64,000 nucleotides of DNA from Chlamydiales bacterium. Lineage in GTDB: Bacteria > Chlamydiota > Chlamydiia > Chlamydiales > SM23-39. Below the pieces are notes generated by a model, which was not told where the DNA came from, searched no databases, and saw only the letters and a list, made by a program, of their open reading frames with translations. A program made the translations under genes and the position numbers. Positions 27,972 to 36,883 of this stretch are shown here, piece after piece; position 1 is the first letter of the stretch; every line of letters starts with the position of its first letter. Location of the stretch: positions 62,001 through 126,000 of the forward strand of contig JANQFC010000052.1 in assembly GCA_028278035.1 (NCBI GenBank). Direction: 5' to 3'.

Positions 27972-28966
27972 TTTTTCTCTTCTTTAATAGACCTTTGCAG
28001 AAGTAATTTGACTACATTTTTAGGAGTTAATTTTTCATATAAAATAGCATGGACTGCTTCTGTTATAGGAACGGGAATATTAAATTTTGCAGCAAGCTCT
28101 CTAGCCGCTACACACGTATAGGCACCTTCTACAACCATGCTAATTTTATCTCTTGCCTCTTCTAAAGAATATCCGTCAGCAATAAGCCTTCCAAATTTAT
28201 AGTTTCTGCTAAATTTGGATAAACAGGTAACACATAAATCTCCCATACCAGAAAGACCATTCAATGTCTCTGGATCTGCATTTTTTGTTACACATAATTT
28301 TCTCATTTCATGAAGACCCCTTGTCATCAAAGCTGCTTTGGTATTATCCCCAAACCCAAGACCATCTGAAACTCCGCATGCAATAGCTATAATATTTTTC
28401 ATAGCTCCACCAAAAGAAACACCGAGAATATCAGAGTTTGGATAAACCCTAAAAAAAGGCCCGTTAAAAGCTTCACAAATTTTCATCATTACATCATTGC
28501 TATAAGCTGAACAAACAACTGAGGTTGGCAGTTTTTTTATAACTTCTTCAGCATGAGAAGGACCGCTTAAACATCCTAGAAATTTAACTTTATCTTTGCC
28601 CAACACTTCCGTCAGCACCTCTGAAAACAAAAGCATTGTATGCTGTTCAATTCCTTTTGAGGTAATTACAATAGGACAGTCAATTTTTTTTATTTTTAAA
28701 ATATTTTTAAAAACATCTCTCAAGCCTTGAGAAGTAACGCTTTCAACAATCATATCTACATTATTGACAGCTGTTTTTAAATCATTTGTAAAAACAACAC
28801 TTTTAGGAACAACACAGTTTTGTAATTTTGAATGAACCCTTGTCTCTTTTAATTTTTTAATTCTGTCTGCATTTCTATCCCATAAAATAACTTGATGTCC
28901 ATTATCAGCAAGCAAACTAGCTAGAGCTACACCCCATGTCCCTGCACCTAAATATCCTATTTTCAT
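27968..28966 (-). CDS. gpsA: NAD(P)-dependent glycerol-3-phosphate dehydrogenase
   Basis: A 332-residue GpsA. The nucleotide-binding loop is GAGTWGVALASLLADNGH at residue 6; FLGCLSGPSHAEEV, catalytic-Lys region GGAMKNIIAIACGVSDG, and GDNTKAALMTRGLHEM follow, with NGLSGMGDLCVTC. It supplies sn-glycerol 3-phosphate for phospholipids. In C. trachomatis (from memory) gpsA lies next to a UDP-sugar pyrophosphorylase, and here the upstream gene ends in such a domain. Confidence 0.96.
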   Translation of the reverse strand: MKIGYLGAGTWGVALASLLADNGHQVILWDRNADRIKKLKETRVHSKLQNCVVPKSVVFTNDLKTAVNNVDMIVESVTSQGLRDVFKNILKIKKIDCPIVITSKGIEQHTMLLFSEVLTEVLGKDKVKFLGCLSGPSHAEEVIKKLPTSVVCSAYSNDVMMKICEAFNGPFFRVYPNSDILGVSFGGAMKNIIAIACGVSDGLGFGDNTKAALMTRGLHEMRKLCVTKNADPETLNGLSGMGDLCVTCLSKFSRNYKFGRLIADGYSLEEARDKISMVVEGAYTCVAARELAAKFNIPVPITEAVHAILYEKLTPKNVVKLLLQRSIKEEKK

Positions 28967-29011
28967 AATTCAATTTTTCCTTATTAATTTATGTTGTCTA
29001 TTTTACTAAAT

Positions 29012-31027
29012 TTAACTTCCATTCTCAAGGTTTAGAAGCTTTTCAATGTTTTTAACATCACTGATCTCTTTTAAGGGAGAATAAAAATTTTCTTCTATGT
29101 CACATAAAGTTTTTACTTTATCCGAATATTCAAAAATATCAAAAATAAATTTTTCACATTTATATGCTTTTAAATTATCTTTTACCTTTTTATAAGCTAA
29201 ATGATACTCCAAATCTACATCTTTTACGTTATACATAAAATTCAAATCATAGCAATAAATACCCGAATTAGAATATTGATATTGTATCTTATGGTCTAAA
29301 TAAAGGTATTCAATAACCCTGATTTGATCATCAATTTTTACAATAACGCCCTTTTTCTCATCTTGTTTTTTTCTTATAGTGCATCGTAGGGTCACGTCAT
29401 TTTTTTTCTTTTTATGATAGCCTAAAATATATTCATCAAAAGGATTAAAAATAGGATTGTCTATTGGAAACACATTAATATATTTGACGTTTAAATTTTT
29501 ATATTTTTCAAAAATGCCGCTTCTAAAAAAATTATGAAAAATAGAACCATTGCCGTCAGGCCCTTGAAGTATTTTATTATCATGTATTATCCACTTTTCA
29601 TCTTTCGTTATAAAAGGAGCCCTGGTCTGTTCAAAAAAATCAATTTTTTTCTTTTTAAAACCGAAGTAATTGTTCTCCTCAAAAAAAACGACAATCTCAT
29701 TATGATTTAAATGAGATGTCATAATACTGATATTTAATTCCACTCCATATTGCGTTTGAGTTTTTTTGATTTTATCAAAAAAAATCTCAAAAAGAGTTTT
29801 TCTTTGTATTTCAAAAAGACCTTTTGGTTTATCAAATCCTAATCGTGTTCCTTGTCCTCCTGCTAAAATGATACATGCAGCTTCTTTATTTTTAATAACT
29901 TCTTGCCCTAATAAAAAATCCTTTTCAGATACATCATCACTTTTTTTCAAAGGCTTAGCATTTTTATAAGTTTTTCCTTTGGATAAAATAGCTTTTTTTT
30001 GGTTGATAACAGTTTGGTCACTAATAGAAATTAAATCTTTTAAAAACAGTACTTTATCATTTAATGAATATTTATCAAAAACATCTAAAATATGAGCTTG
30101 TTTTTCTTTTTTTAAATATTTTTCAATGTCTTTTGGATAAATATGCTTTAAAAGTTCTTTAACACTTAATTTTCCCAGCCCCTTGTTTTCATAAATCAAA
30201 GGATCGTGTTTTAAATACATATTAGGAGATTCAACATTCTGCTTTAATATTCCATGCTTCGAATCGCCCCATAAAGAAATGACCTTAATCGGAAAGTCCA
30301 TATCCAAATAATATGTAAAAGTAAGTATGCCTGAATCAGGAGCTATCAAATATAGAATTTTATTTTTTATAATGGATAGCATTTCAAAAAGGTTCGTTTT
30401 ACCTCTAAGATCAATAATTTTCTCTGACAAAAAATTAGGATTATTTTCTTTGCCGAAAAGCACAACTTGTACATTTTCATCCAGCTCATCAAACAGTTGC
30501 TGCCATTTTTCTTGAGGCCAATTTCTCCAATAACCATATTTTGTTTCAGCAGAAGGTTGGGCGCCAATGAGTATTTTATCACTGGGTAGATTAAATTTCT
30601 TATAAAGCAGATCAATTTCATTTTTATATTTCAGTTTAGGAATAAGAGTTGACCTTTGCCAAGTAACCCAATTAGTAGGATCTAAATTATCAATTATCAA
30701 ATCATATTTTTGGGGATTTATTTTCAATAATTCCAAAGTATGCTGCACATCAAAAGGCACTTTTCTTCTCCAAAAAGAAACTGGTATCACTTCAATATCT
30801 TCTAAAAGACTAAACCCATCTTTTAAATCGTCTCTTACTAAAAAAGTAATTTTTGCATCTTTAATGAATTGCCTTATCCTAAAAACAATTGCATACATTC
30901 CTGTTGCAATATCTCCAAGCCCTCTATTCCAGGTAAGCAAAATATTTTTTTTATTTTCGTTTTTTGCTTTTTTTAAAATCTGATCAAGAGGATTGGAAGA
31001 TACTTTTCTAAGTATTTTTTTTAGCAT
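29012..31027 (-). CDS. GT9 glycosyltransferase fused to UDP-sugar pyrophosphorylase
   Basis: A 671-residue two-domain protein. Residues about 30-310 look like a glycosyltransferase family 9 (heptosyltransferase) domain: LLTWNRGLGDIATGMYAIV, IGAQPSAETKYGYWRNWP, VVLFGKE and APDSGILTFTYYLD. From about residue 380 a UDPGP/AGX-type pyrophosphorylase follows: CIILAGGQGTRLGFDKPKGL, QTRAPFI, GPDGNGSIFHNF, INVFPIDNPIFNPFD. This second domain should make a UDP-sugar from UTP and a sugar 1-phosphate; the chlamydial homologue I remember is stand-alone. The fusion may couple donor synthesis to LPS or glycan assembly. The gene overlaps the preceding GT9 gene by 20 nt. Confidence 0.82.
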   Translation of the reverse strand: MLKKILRKVSSNPLDQILKKAKNENKKNILLTWNRGLGDIATGMYAIVFRIRQFIKDAKITFLVRDDLKDGFSLLEDIEVIPVSFWRRKVPFDVQHTLELLKINPQKYDLIIDNLDPTNWVTWQRSTLIPKLKYKNEIDLLYKKFNLPSDKILIGAQPSAETKYGYWRNWPQEKWQQLFDELDENVQVVLFGKENNPNFLSEKIIDLRGKTNLFEMLSIIKNKILYLIAPDSGILTFTYYLDMDFPIKVISLWGDSKHGILKQNVESPNMYLKHDPLIYENKGLGKLSVKELLKHIYPKDIEKYLKKEKQAHILDVFDKYSLNDKVLFLKDLISISDQTVINQKKAILSKGKTYKNAKPLKKSDDVSEKDFLLGQEVIKNKEAACIILAGGQGTRLGFDKPKGLFEIQRKTLFEIFFDKIKKTQTQYGVELNISIMTSHLNHNEIVVFFEENNYFGFKKKKIDFFEQTRAPFITKDEKWIIHDNKILQGPDGNGSIFHNFFRSGIFEKYKNLNVKYINVFPIDNPIFNPFDEYILGYHKKKKNDVTLRCTIRKKQDEKKGVIVKIDDQIRVIEYLYLDHKIQYQYSNSGIYCYDLNFMYNVKDVDLEYHLAYKKVKDNLKAYKCEKFIFDIFEYSDKVKTLCDIEENFYSPLKEISDVKNIEKLLNLENGS

Positions 31028-32036
31028 GATAATTTAATTGTTTATAAATTTTACCTAATACTTCTAATACTTTTATTTCTTTCATACATTTAAAATCAAT
31101 GGGGCATTGCCTTTTAAAACAAGGAGAACAAGAAACTGTTTTGTTTATAACAACAGCATTGTCACTTAATGGACCTGTATAGACATAAGAAGTAGAACCG
31201 AATAGAGCTACCATAAAAACATCTAATGCAGCTGCTATATGCATAGGCCCTGAATCATTGGTTAAGAAAACATCAAATAGATTTATAATAGACATAAGCT
31301 CTCTTAAATTTGTTTTTCCAGCTAAATTAATAGCTCTATTAGGAAGATCCAAGCATATTTCATTAATAAGATCTTTTGATTTATTATCTCCAATGAAAAC
31401 AACATAGTTATTTTCATTTTCCAACAAAATTTTTGCTATTTGTTTAAACTTCTCCTTAGGCCAGCATTTGCTGCTGCCATAAGCTGCTGACATATTAATA
31501 CCTATTAATTTTTTTCCCTCAATATAACCTTTTTTTAAAAGTATTTTTTTTGCCAACTGCATTTCATGTGCATCTAAATGCAACTTAGGCTTGTCCTCGG
31601 AAAAATCCATGCCTAAATCTTTGATTATTTTTTTATAAACTGTTATTTGATGAAAAGATTTTCTATTTTTAAAACCTTCTACTTTTTTATTTAAAAAAAA
31701 AGAGCGCAAATTACAGCCATATCCTATCTTTGTTTTAATATTAGCCCTGTAAAAATACCATGCGGAAGAAAAAGAATTGGTTAGCAAAATACCCAGATCA
31801 TATTTATTCTTTTTTAGTTTTTTTATTTCCTTAGAAATATTTTCTTTTTTAAAAGAGATAACCTCATCAATATTTTTATCAAACTTGACTAAGTCATTTA
31901 AAGGTTCTTTGGCAAATAAAGTAACCTTTGATTTTGGATATTTTGTTTTTATATCTTTGAAAAGAGCGGTAGCCATAACAAAATCACCGATCCAGTTAGG
32001 CATGCGAATAATAATATTTTCAATTTCATTTTCCAT
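31008..32036 (-). CDS. waaF: Lipopolysaccharide heptosyltransferase family protein (GT9)
   Basis: About 342 residues from the chosen ATG at 32036, which places IIIRMPNWIGDFVMATALF at the N terminus as in WaaF; the longer frame from 32099 adds an unlikely 21-residue extension. GT9 features: NMSAAYGSSKCWPKEKF, VFIGDNKSKDL, INLAGKTNLRELM, LTNDSGPMHIAAALD, then a Cys-rich SCSPCFKRQCPIDFKC. WaaF adds the second heptose to the LPS core in the cytoplasm. Chlamydiaceae lack heptose, so this supports a non-Chlamydiaceae lineage. The exact sugar specificity is uncertain. Confidence 0.85.
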   Translation of the reverse strand: MENEIENIIIRMPNWIGDFVMATALFKDIKTKYPKSKVTLFAKEPLNDLVKFDKNIDEVISFKKENISKEIKKLKKNKYDLGILLTNSFSSAWYFYRANIKTKIGYGCNLRSFFLNKKVEGFKNRKSFHQITVYKKIIKDLGMDFSEDKPKLHLDAHEMQLAKKILLKKGYIEGKKLIGINMSAAYGSSKCWPKEKFKQIAKILLENENNYVVFIGDNKSKDLINEICLDLPNRAINLAGKTNLRELMSIINLFDVFLTNDSGPMHIAAALDVFMVALFGSTSYVYTGPLSDNAVVINKTVSCSPCFKRQCPIDFKCMKEIKVLEVLGKIYKQLNYHAKKNT

Positions 32037-32142
32037 AATCAACTCACAATCAAAAAAATAAATTCTCGCATATTTAAAAATAAATGAAAAGTAAAGCACT
32101 TTTTATTTATTTATGGTATGAAAATATTAAAAGAAAAAAACT

Positions 32143-32637
32143 ATGACAGAAATAATATTAGGAATAGATCCCGGCACTAAAGTTACAGGATACGGCGTTA
32201 TCAAAGCCATAGATAACAGCCATATTCCTATGGATTTTGGAGCTATAAAACCTCCCTGCAGCTTAAGCCTTTTCAAAAGATATTTTATTATTTTTGAATC
32301 TATCGACCTATTAATTCAAAAATATAAACCTACAGCTATTGCTGTAGAAACGCAGTTTGTTAAAAAAAACATCCAGGTAGCAATGAAATTAGGTATGGCA
32401 AGAGGCTCTGTGATAATCGCTGCTGAAAAAAATAATATCCCAATTTTTGAATATGCTCCTAAAAAAGCAAAATTAGCTGTTGTCGGCAATGGCAAGGCAT
32501 CAAAACATCAAGTACAAAAAATGGTAAAAATGCTGTTAAACTTAAAAAAAGACCCTACTCCTGAAGATGCAGCCGATGCATTAGCCTTGGCTATTTGTCA
32601 CAGTCATGAAAAACAATTTTTACAATTAAGGAAGTAA
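32143..32637 (+). CDS. ruvC: Holliday junction endonuclease RuvC
   Basis: A 164-residue RuvC. The acidic catalytic residues are recognisable: Asp in ILGIDPGTKVTGYG, Glu in AIAVETQFVKKN, and the Asp pair in PEDAADALALAICH. RuvC resolves Holliday junctions brought in by RuvAB. ruvA starts 3 nt downstream. The order ruvC-ruvA matches what I recall for Chlamydia, with ruvB elsewhere. Confidence 0.96.
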   Translation: MTEIILGIDPGTKVTGYGVIKAIDNSHIPMDFGAIKPPCSLSLFKRYFIIFESIDLLIQKYKPTAIAVETQFVKKNIQVAMKLGMARGSVIIAAEKNNIPIFEYAPKKAKLAVVGNGKASKHQVQKMVKMLLNLKKDPTPEDAADALALAICHSHEKQFLQLRK

Positions 32638-32640
32638 GTT

Positions 32641-33231
32641 ATGTATGATTATATTTATGGAAAATTAATAGAAGTAGATACTCAGAAAACTATTATTGAT
32701 GTTAATAATATCGGCTATAAAATCTTTACTCCTATAAACGCCCTTTCTGCTTTAACAGAGGTTTTAGAATCAAAAGTGATGTTATATCTTTCTTTCATTG
32801 TAAAAGAAGACTCTCAAAGCCTTTATGGATTTTTAACAAAAGTAGAAAGAGATATTTTCGAAATGCTCATCACTGTATCAGGAGTAGGCGCTAAAACAGC
32901 TTTATTATTAATTGGACATCTGGAAGTATCCAATCTTCATAATGCTGTAACCTCAGCAGACACAAGACTAATCAGCAAAGTTCCAGGAATCGGTAAAAAA
33001 ACAGCTCAGCGATTAATAATTGAACTGGCTGATAAATTTAAAACATTTGATCAAAAACAAAATATTTTCTCGGCAGGCAAATCATCTACTGTATCTGATG
33101 CTATTAACGCTTTAATAAACTTAGGATACAACGCTCTTCAAGCACAAAAAGCAGTAAAATCTGCTATAAATGACTGCGAAAAAGAACCTGATTTAACTAA
33201 CTTGATTACGATGGCCTTGCGAAAGATCTAA
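32641..33231 (+). CDS. ruvA: Holliday junction helicase subunit RuvA
   Basis: A 196-residue RuvA. The OB-fold N terminus (YDYIYGKLIEVDTQKTIIDV) is followed by two helix-hairpin-helix motifs, SGVGAKTALLLIGHL near residue 80 and PGIGKKTAQRLIIEL near residue 115. A flexible linker leads to domain III (DAINALINLGYNALQAQKAV). It recognises Holliday junctions and loads RuvB. Its 3' end overlaps the convergent gene at 33206 by 26 nt. Confidence 0.96.
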   Translation: MYDYIYGKLIEVDTQKTIIDVNNIGYKIFTPINALSALTEVLESKVMLYLSFIVKEDSQSLYGFLTKVERDIFEMLITVSGVGAKTALLLIGHLEVSNLHNAVTSADTRLISKVPGIGKKTAQRLIIELADKFKTFDQKQNIFSAGKSSTVSDAINALINLGYNALQAQKAVKSAINDCEKEPDLTNLITMALRKI

Positions 33232-33550
33232 TATTCCTTAACCGGCTGTCTCTGTTCTCTAAATTTTCTTTATTTACAAAAAATATTTTATTTAAAAATG
33301 CTTTCTGATCTTTTGTTAAAGTTCGCTTAAATTCTAAGGTTATTCTTTTCTTATTGATTTTAGGATTTAAATCATCTTCTGTCAACAAAACTAAAGCCTT
33401 AAAAGCATCAAAACTATCTTTCCATATTAATTTTCTATCTTGTATAGTAAAACGCCATCTTGACGTCCTTGCATTTGATTTCAATTTTATAGGATCTACA
33501 AACTGATCTAAAAAAGGTAATCTTATAATTTGATTTATAGTCCAACTCAT
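33206..33550 (-). CDS. Uncharacterised small basic protein
   Basis: A 114-residue protein with no signal peptide or membrane segment, rich in Lys, Arg and Asp. AAGGA about 7 nt before the ATG supports translation. It lies 39 nt downstream of a second small gene on the same strand, so the two look like an operon. The family is not recognised. The plus strand over the upstream gene is also open, but has no comparable initiation signal. Confidence 0.5.
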   Translation of the reverse strand: MSWTINQIIRLPFLDQFVDPIKLKSNARTSRWRFTIQDRKLIWKDSFDAFKALVLLTEDDLNPKINKKRITLEFKRTLTKDQKAFLNKIFFVNKENLENRDSRLRNIRSFARPS

Positions 33551-33589
33551 ATATATGTCCTTTCTAATTAATATTATTCATGTTTTTAG

Positions 33590-33859
33590 TTATTCTTCTG
33601 GAATAGCATTTACAAATATCACTGTAATTTGTTTTTCTTCTTCAAGTTTATCTCCCAAAATTACCTGCCTTCCAAACTCTTCCCAGCTACCCATCCATAA
33701 TGTATTGGAGCTGGCAATATATTTAAATAAAGTACCAAAAAAATCGCTTGAGGCAGGCATAATAAACCGTCTTCTACCTCTTGTGCGTTCTGAGCCATCT
33801 TCAATTCTGCTGCCAACGCTAAATGCGTCATAAAATATTACAGTTACGTCTGCACTCAT
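33590..33859 (-). CDS. Uncharacterised small protein
   Basis: An 89-residue protein, starting MSADVTVIFYDAFSVGSR, with an AGGA ribosome binding site 6 nt before the ATG. A strand-rich N terminus (VTVIFYD) and a matching C-terminal strand (QITVIFVNAIPEE) suggest a small globular fold. No family recognised. First gene of a two-gene unit inserted between ruvA and mnmE. A 92-codon plus-strand frame (33555-33833) covers it but looks like its shadow. Confidence 0.5.
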   Translation of the reverse strand: MSADVTVIFYDAFSVGSRIEDGSERTRGRRRFIMPASSDFFGTLFKYIASSNTLWMGSWEEFGRQVILGDKLEEEKQITVIFVNAIPEE

Positions 33860-33992
33860 ATATTTTCCTGTTTTAAAAATTTTTTATATAAAAAACTTAT
33901 TTGATATAGCAAGAATGCAAAAATAATATTTGTAATACTTAATAAAAGTCAAAGGCTTTATAATGTTGAATTAATTGATAAAATTAAAAAAA

Positions 33993-35348
33993 ATGTTTTA
34001 CAACAAAGATACAATAACTGCTATATCAACACCTATAGGACAGGGAGCCGTTTCAATAATTCGTATCTCCGGTAAAGAATCGGTATTAATTGTTGATAAA
34101 ATCTTTTCCAAAGATGTAACAAATCTCAAATCACATACAGTTCATTTCGGTAAAATATTAGATTCAAAAAAAAACGTTATAGACACAGCCTTATTAGTAA
34201 TAATGTTGTCCCCCAATTCTTATACAGGTGAAGACATAATTGAGCTTCAGTGTCACGGAGGAAATCTTATAACTAAAAAAGTTCTTCAAAGAGTCATAGA
34301 AGCGGGAGCCAGAGCTGCCAACCCCGGAGAATTTACACTAAGAGCTTTTTTAAATAACAAACTAGACCTTTCTCAAGCAGAATCTGTGCAAGAGTTAATA
34401 TCTGCCAAAAATAATTTATCATTAACAGCTGCTAAAAATAACCTAGAAGGCCTTTTATCTAAACAAATAAAATACTTTCAAAAAGATCTAACTCAAACAG
34501 CGGCTATTTTAGAAGCATGGGTAGACTTCCCTGAAGAAGATTTGGAATTTGCATCGAAAGAAGAAATTATACAGCAAATAAATACCTCTATTCAGAAAAT
34601 GAAAAAATTATCTTCTTCTTATGAAGATGGAAAAATTATTAAAGACGGTATTTCATTATGTATTCTCGGCTCTCCCAATGTCGGCAAATCCTCTTTAATG
34701 AACGCTCTTCTTAAAAAGGATAGGGCAATAGTAACAGAAATAGCCGGTACTACAAGAGATCTAATAGAAGAAGACTTTAAATTAAATAACCTTCATTTTA
34801 ATTTAATCGATACCGCAGGAATTAGAAAAACTGACGAAAAAATAGAAAAAGAGGGTATAAAAAGATCTGAAGCTGCTATGAAAAAAGCTGATATCAACCT
34901 CTTGGTATTAGATTCCACTAGAGAGCTAAACAATACAGACAAAGACCTTTTAAAAAAAATAAAGACTGAAAATACTATTGTAATCATTAATAAAATTGAT
35001 GTTAAAAAACCCAGATTTTCTATAGACGATAAAAATATTGTAGAAATATCAGCTAAAAATTTAATCAATCTAGATAAACTGCAATTAGCTATAGAAAATC
35101 TCATTTTTAAAAACATTTTAAAATCTAAAGAAGAGTTAGTCTTAACAAATGAAAGGCACAAAAACGCAATAGATCAGTCTATTGCTTATTTGCAAAAAGT
35201 GAAAAATGGTCTTAAAAAAGATTTGTCCTGCGAATTTATTTCATTTGATATGAAATCCTCTTTAAAAGAGCTTTCAAAAATAATCGGAACTGATATAACA
35301 GAAGATATATTAACATCTATATTTTCAAAATTTTGTATTGGGAAATGA
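33993..35348 (+). CDS. mnmE: tRNA uridine-5-carboxymethylaminomethyl GTPase MnmE
   Basis: About 451 residues from the ATG at 33993, which gives the usual N terminus DTITAISTPIGQGAVSIIRISG; a TTG 18 nt upstream is less likely. The TrmE N domain (YTGEDIIELQCHGG, NPGEFTLRAFLNNKLDLSQAE) is followed by a G domain with GSPNVGKSSLMNALL near residue 223, IAGTTRDLIEE, DTAGIRKT and INKID, and the C-terminal FCIGK motif. With MnmG it modifies wobble uridines. A TATAAT at 33959-33964 may be its -10. Order mnmE-nth-psd matches Chlamydia as I remember it. Confidence 0.95.
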   Translation: MFYNKDTITAISTPIGQGAVSIIRISGKESVLIVDKIFSKDVTNLKSHTVHFGKILDSKKNVIDTALLVIMLSPNSYTGEDIIELQCHGGNLITKKVLQRVIEAGARAANPGEFTLRAFLNNKLDLSQAESVQELISAKNNLSLTAAKNNLEGLLSKQIKYFQKDLTQTAAILEAWVDFPEEDLEFASKEEIIQQINTSIQKMKKLSSSYEDGKIIKDGISLCILGSPNVGKSSLMNALLKKDRAIVTEIAGTTRDLIEEDFKLNNLHFNLIDTAGIRKTDEKIEKEGIKRSEAAMKKADINLLVLDSTRELNNTDKDLLKKIKTENTIVIINKIDVKKPRFSIDDKNIVEISAKNLINLDKLQLAIENLIFKNILKSKEELVLTNERHKNAIDQSIAYLQKVKNGLKKDLSCEFISFDMKSSLKELSKIIGTDITEDILTSIFSKFCIGK

Positions 35349-35980
35349 CAAAAAAAGAAAAAGCCAGACTAGTTCAAAAAATATTAAACCATTATTTTCC
35401 AAATCCTAAAATATCATTAAAACATAAAAGTGCTTACACACTTTTAATAGCAACTTTATTATCAGCTCAATCTACAGACAAAAAAGTAAATGAAACATCT
35501 CCTTTACTATTCAAAAAAGCATCAACTGCTAAAAAAATGATAAAATTAAAAATTTCTGAAATAGAAAAGATAATAAAATCTATCGGCCTTTCTAAAAACA
35601 AGGCCAAAGCAATTTATAACTTAAGTAAAATACTTGTAGAAAAATACAAATCAAAAGTTCCCAAAACATTTGAAGAATTAGAATCTCTGCCTGGAGTTGG
35701 ACATAAAACAGCATCTGTTGTTATGTCACAAGCTTTTAACATCCCTGCTTTTCCAGTAGACACTCATATTCACAGATGTGCAAAAAGATGGGAATTGTCT
35801 AATGGCAAAAACGTTAAGCAAACGGAAGAAGATTTAAAAAAATTATTTCCTAAAAAAAGCTGGAACAAGCTTCATCTGCAATTAATATATTTTGCTAGAA
35901 AATACTGTACTGCAAGAGGTCATATTAAAAAAAGATGTCCGATATGTTCTAAGATATCAAAAATTAAAGAATACTCTTAG
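35345..35980 (+). CDS. nth: Endonuclease III, probably lacking the [4Fe-4S] cluster
   Basis: A 211-residue DNA glycosylase/AP lyase. The ATG at 35345 overlaps the mnmE stop (ATGA), preferred over a TTG 12 nt upstream. LLIATLLSAQSTDKKVN, HhH motif ESLPGVGHKTASVVM with the catalytic Lys, and the catalytic Asp in FPVDTHIHR are intact. The C-terminal Cys motif is abnormal: only three Cys remain (YCTARGHIKKRCPICSK) in a C-x9-C-x2-C pattern instead of C-x6-C-x2-C-x5-C, with the last one missing. The protein initiates base-excision repair of oxidised pyrimidines. Its 3' end overlaps psd by 17 nt. Confidence 0.93.
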   Translation: MTKKEKARLVQKILNHYFPNPKISLKHKSAYTLLIATLLSAQSTDKKVNETSPLLFKKASTAKKMIKLKISEIEKIIKSIGLSKNKAKAIYNLSKILVEKYKSKVPKTFEELESLPGVGHKTASVVMSQAFNIPAFPVDTHIHRCAKRWELSNGKNVKQTEEDLKKLFPKKSWNKLHLQLIYFARKYCTARGHIKKRCPICSKISKIKEYS

Positions 35981-36863
35981 CAAAAGTCTCGCCCATATAA
36001 GCTTGAGTCTCGATTTTATTTTTGGTCATTTCTACTAAATCCTCATCGAATTTAATAGTATTTTTTTCGAATAATAATACTATGCTGGAACCACCTAAAG
36101 AAAAATACCCTTTTTCTTCTCCCTTTTTATATGGGGAATTAGGGAAATAGGTTTGGTTTACACTCCCCACAGCCGTAGCCCCTATTTCAACATACAAAAC
36201 ATTTTTACAGTTATTTGTTTTTAAAAAGGTAATAATTCTTTTATTTTCAGAAAAAATATTAATATTTTTTCTGATAGCCACAGGATTTACGGAATATAAA
36301 TATCCGTTTATTAATTTAGAAACACCCGGTGTACAGTCCATTGGAAAATGAAACCTATGATAATCCTGAGGAGCAAGTCTTGCAACCAACATCGCACCGT
36401 CTTTGTATTTTTCTACAAGATTTTTATCCTGCAGAAAATTATCTAAATTAAATTTTTTTCCCTTAATATCAAATTCGTTTATTTCATCAATTTTTGAAAA
36501 TGCTAAAAATTTGCCATCACACGGCAAAATTAACGTATTTTCATTTAAATCAATAGGTCTTGCAGAAGGTTTTAATTTTCTTATAAAAAAATCGTTAAAA
36601 GACTTAAATGTCTCTACTTTCTGTAAAAACTCAGAAATATCTATTTTGAATTGTTTGATAAAAGGCTTAATCTTATATTTAGTGATTTTTAAATTATGCA
36701 ACCAGCCGTAAATTCTGGAAAATAATACGCCTTTTGAAAAAATATTTACCAAAAATTTAGACAAGAAATTGTCCATATATAAAAAATTTATTACTTTTTC
36801 ATAATAAACTTTTTCTAATACTTTTTTTTTGGTTTTTCTATTAAATACAACTCTTTTTTCCAT
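35964..36863 (-). CDS. psd: Phosphatidylserine decarboxylase proenzyme
   Basis: A 299-residue Psd. Visible motifs: FNDFFIRKLKPSARP, ARLAPQDYHRFHFPMDC with the conserved His, YLYSVNPVAI, VEIGATAVGSV, and the autocleavage motif SLGGSSIVLLF near the C terminus, where Ser becomes the pyruvoyl group. It makes phosphatidylethanolamine at the inner membrane. Convergent with nth. In C. trachomatis (from memory) psd lies between mnmE and secA, as here. Confidence 0.95.
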   Translation of the reverse strand: MEKRVVFNRKTKKKVLEKVYYEKVINFLYMDNFLSKFLVNIFSKGVLFSRIYGWLHNLKITKYKIKPFIKQFKIDISEFLQKVETFKSFNDFFIRKLKPSARPIDLNENTLILPCDGKFLAFSKIDEINEFDIKGKKFNLDNFLQDKNLVEKYKDGAMLVARLAPQDYHRFHFPMDCTPGVSKLINGYLYSVNPVAIRKNINIFSENKRIITFLKTNNCKNVLYVEIGATAVGSVNQTYFPNSPYKKGEEKGYFSLGGSSIVLLFEKNTIKFDEDLVEMTKNKIETQAYMGETFAKSIL

Positions 36864-36883
36864 GAGATTATTTATAATACAGG

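Noticed and set aside
33555-33833. 92-codon plus-strand frame antisense to the small gene at 33590
   Set aside because: No ribosome binding site, low-complexity Ser/Leu composition typical of a shadow frame, while the opposite strand has a good initiation signal.
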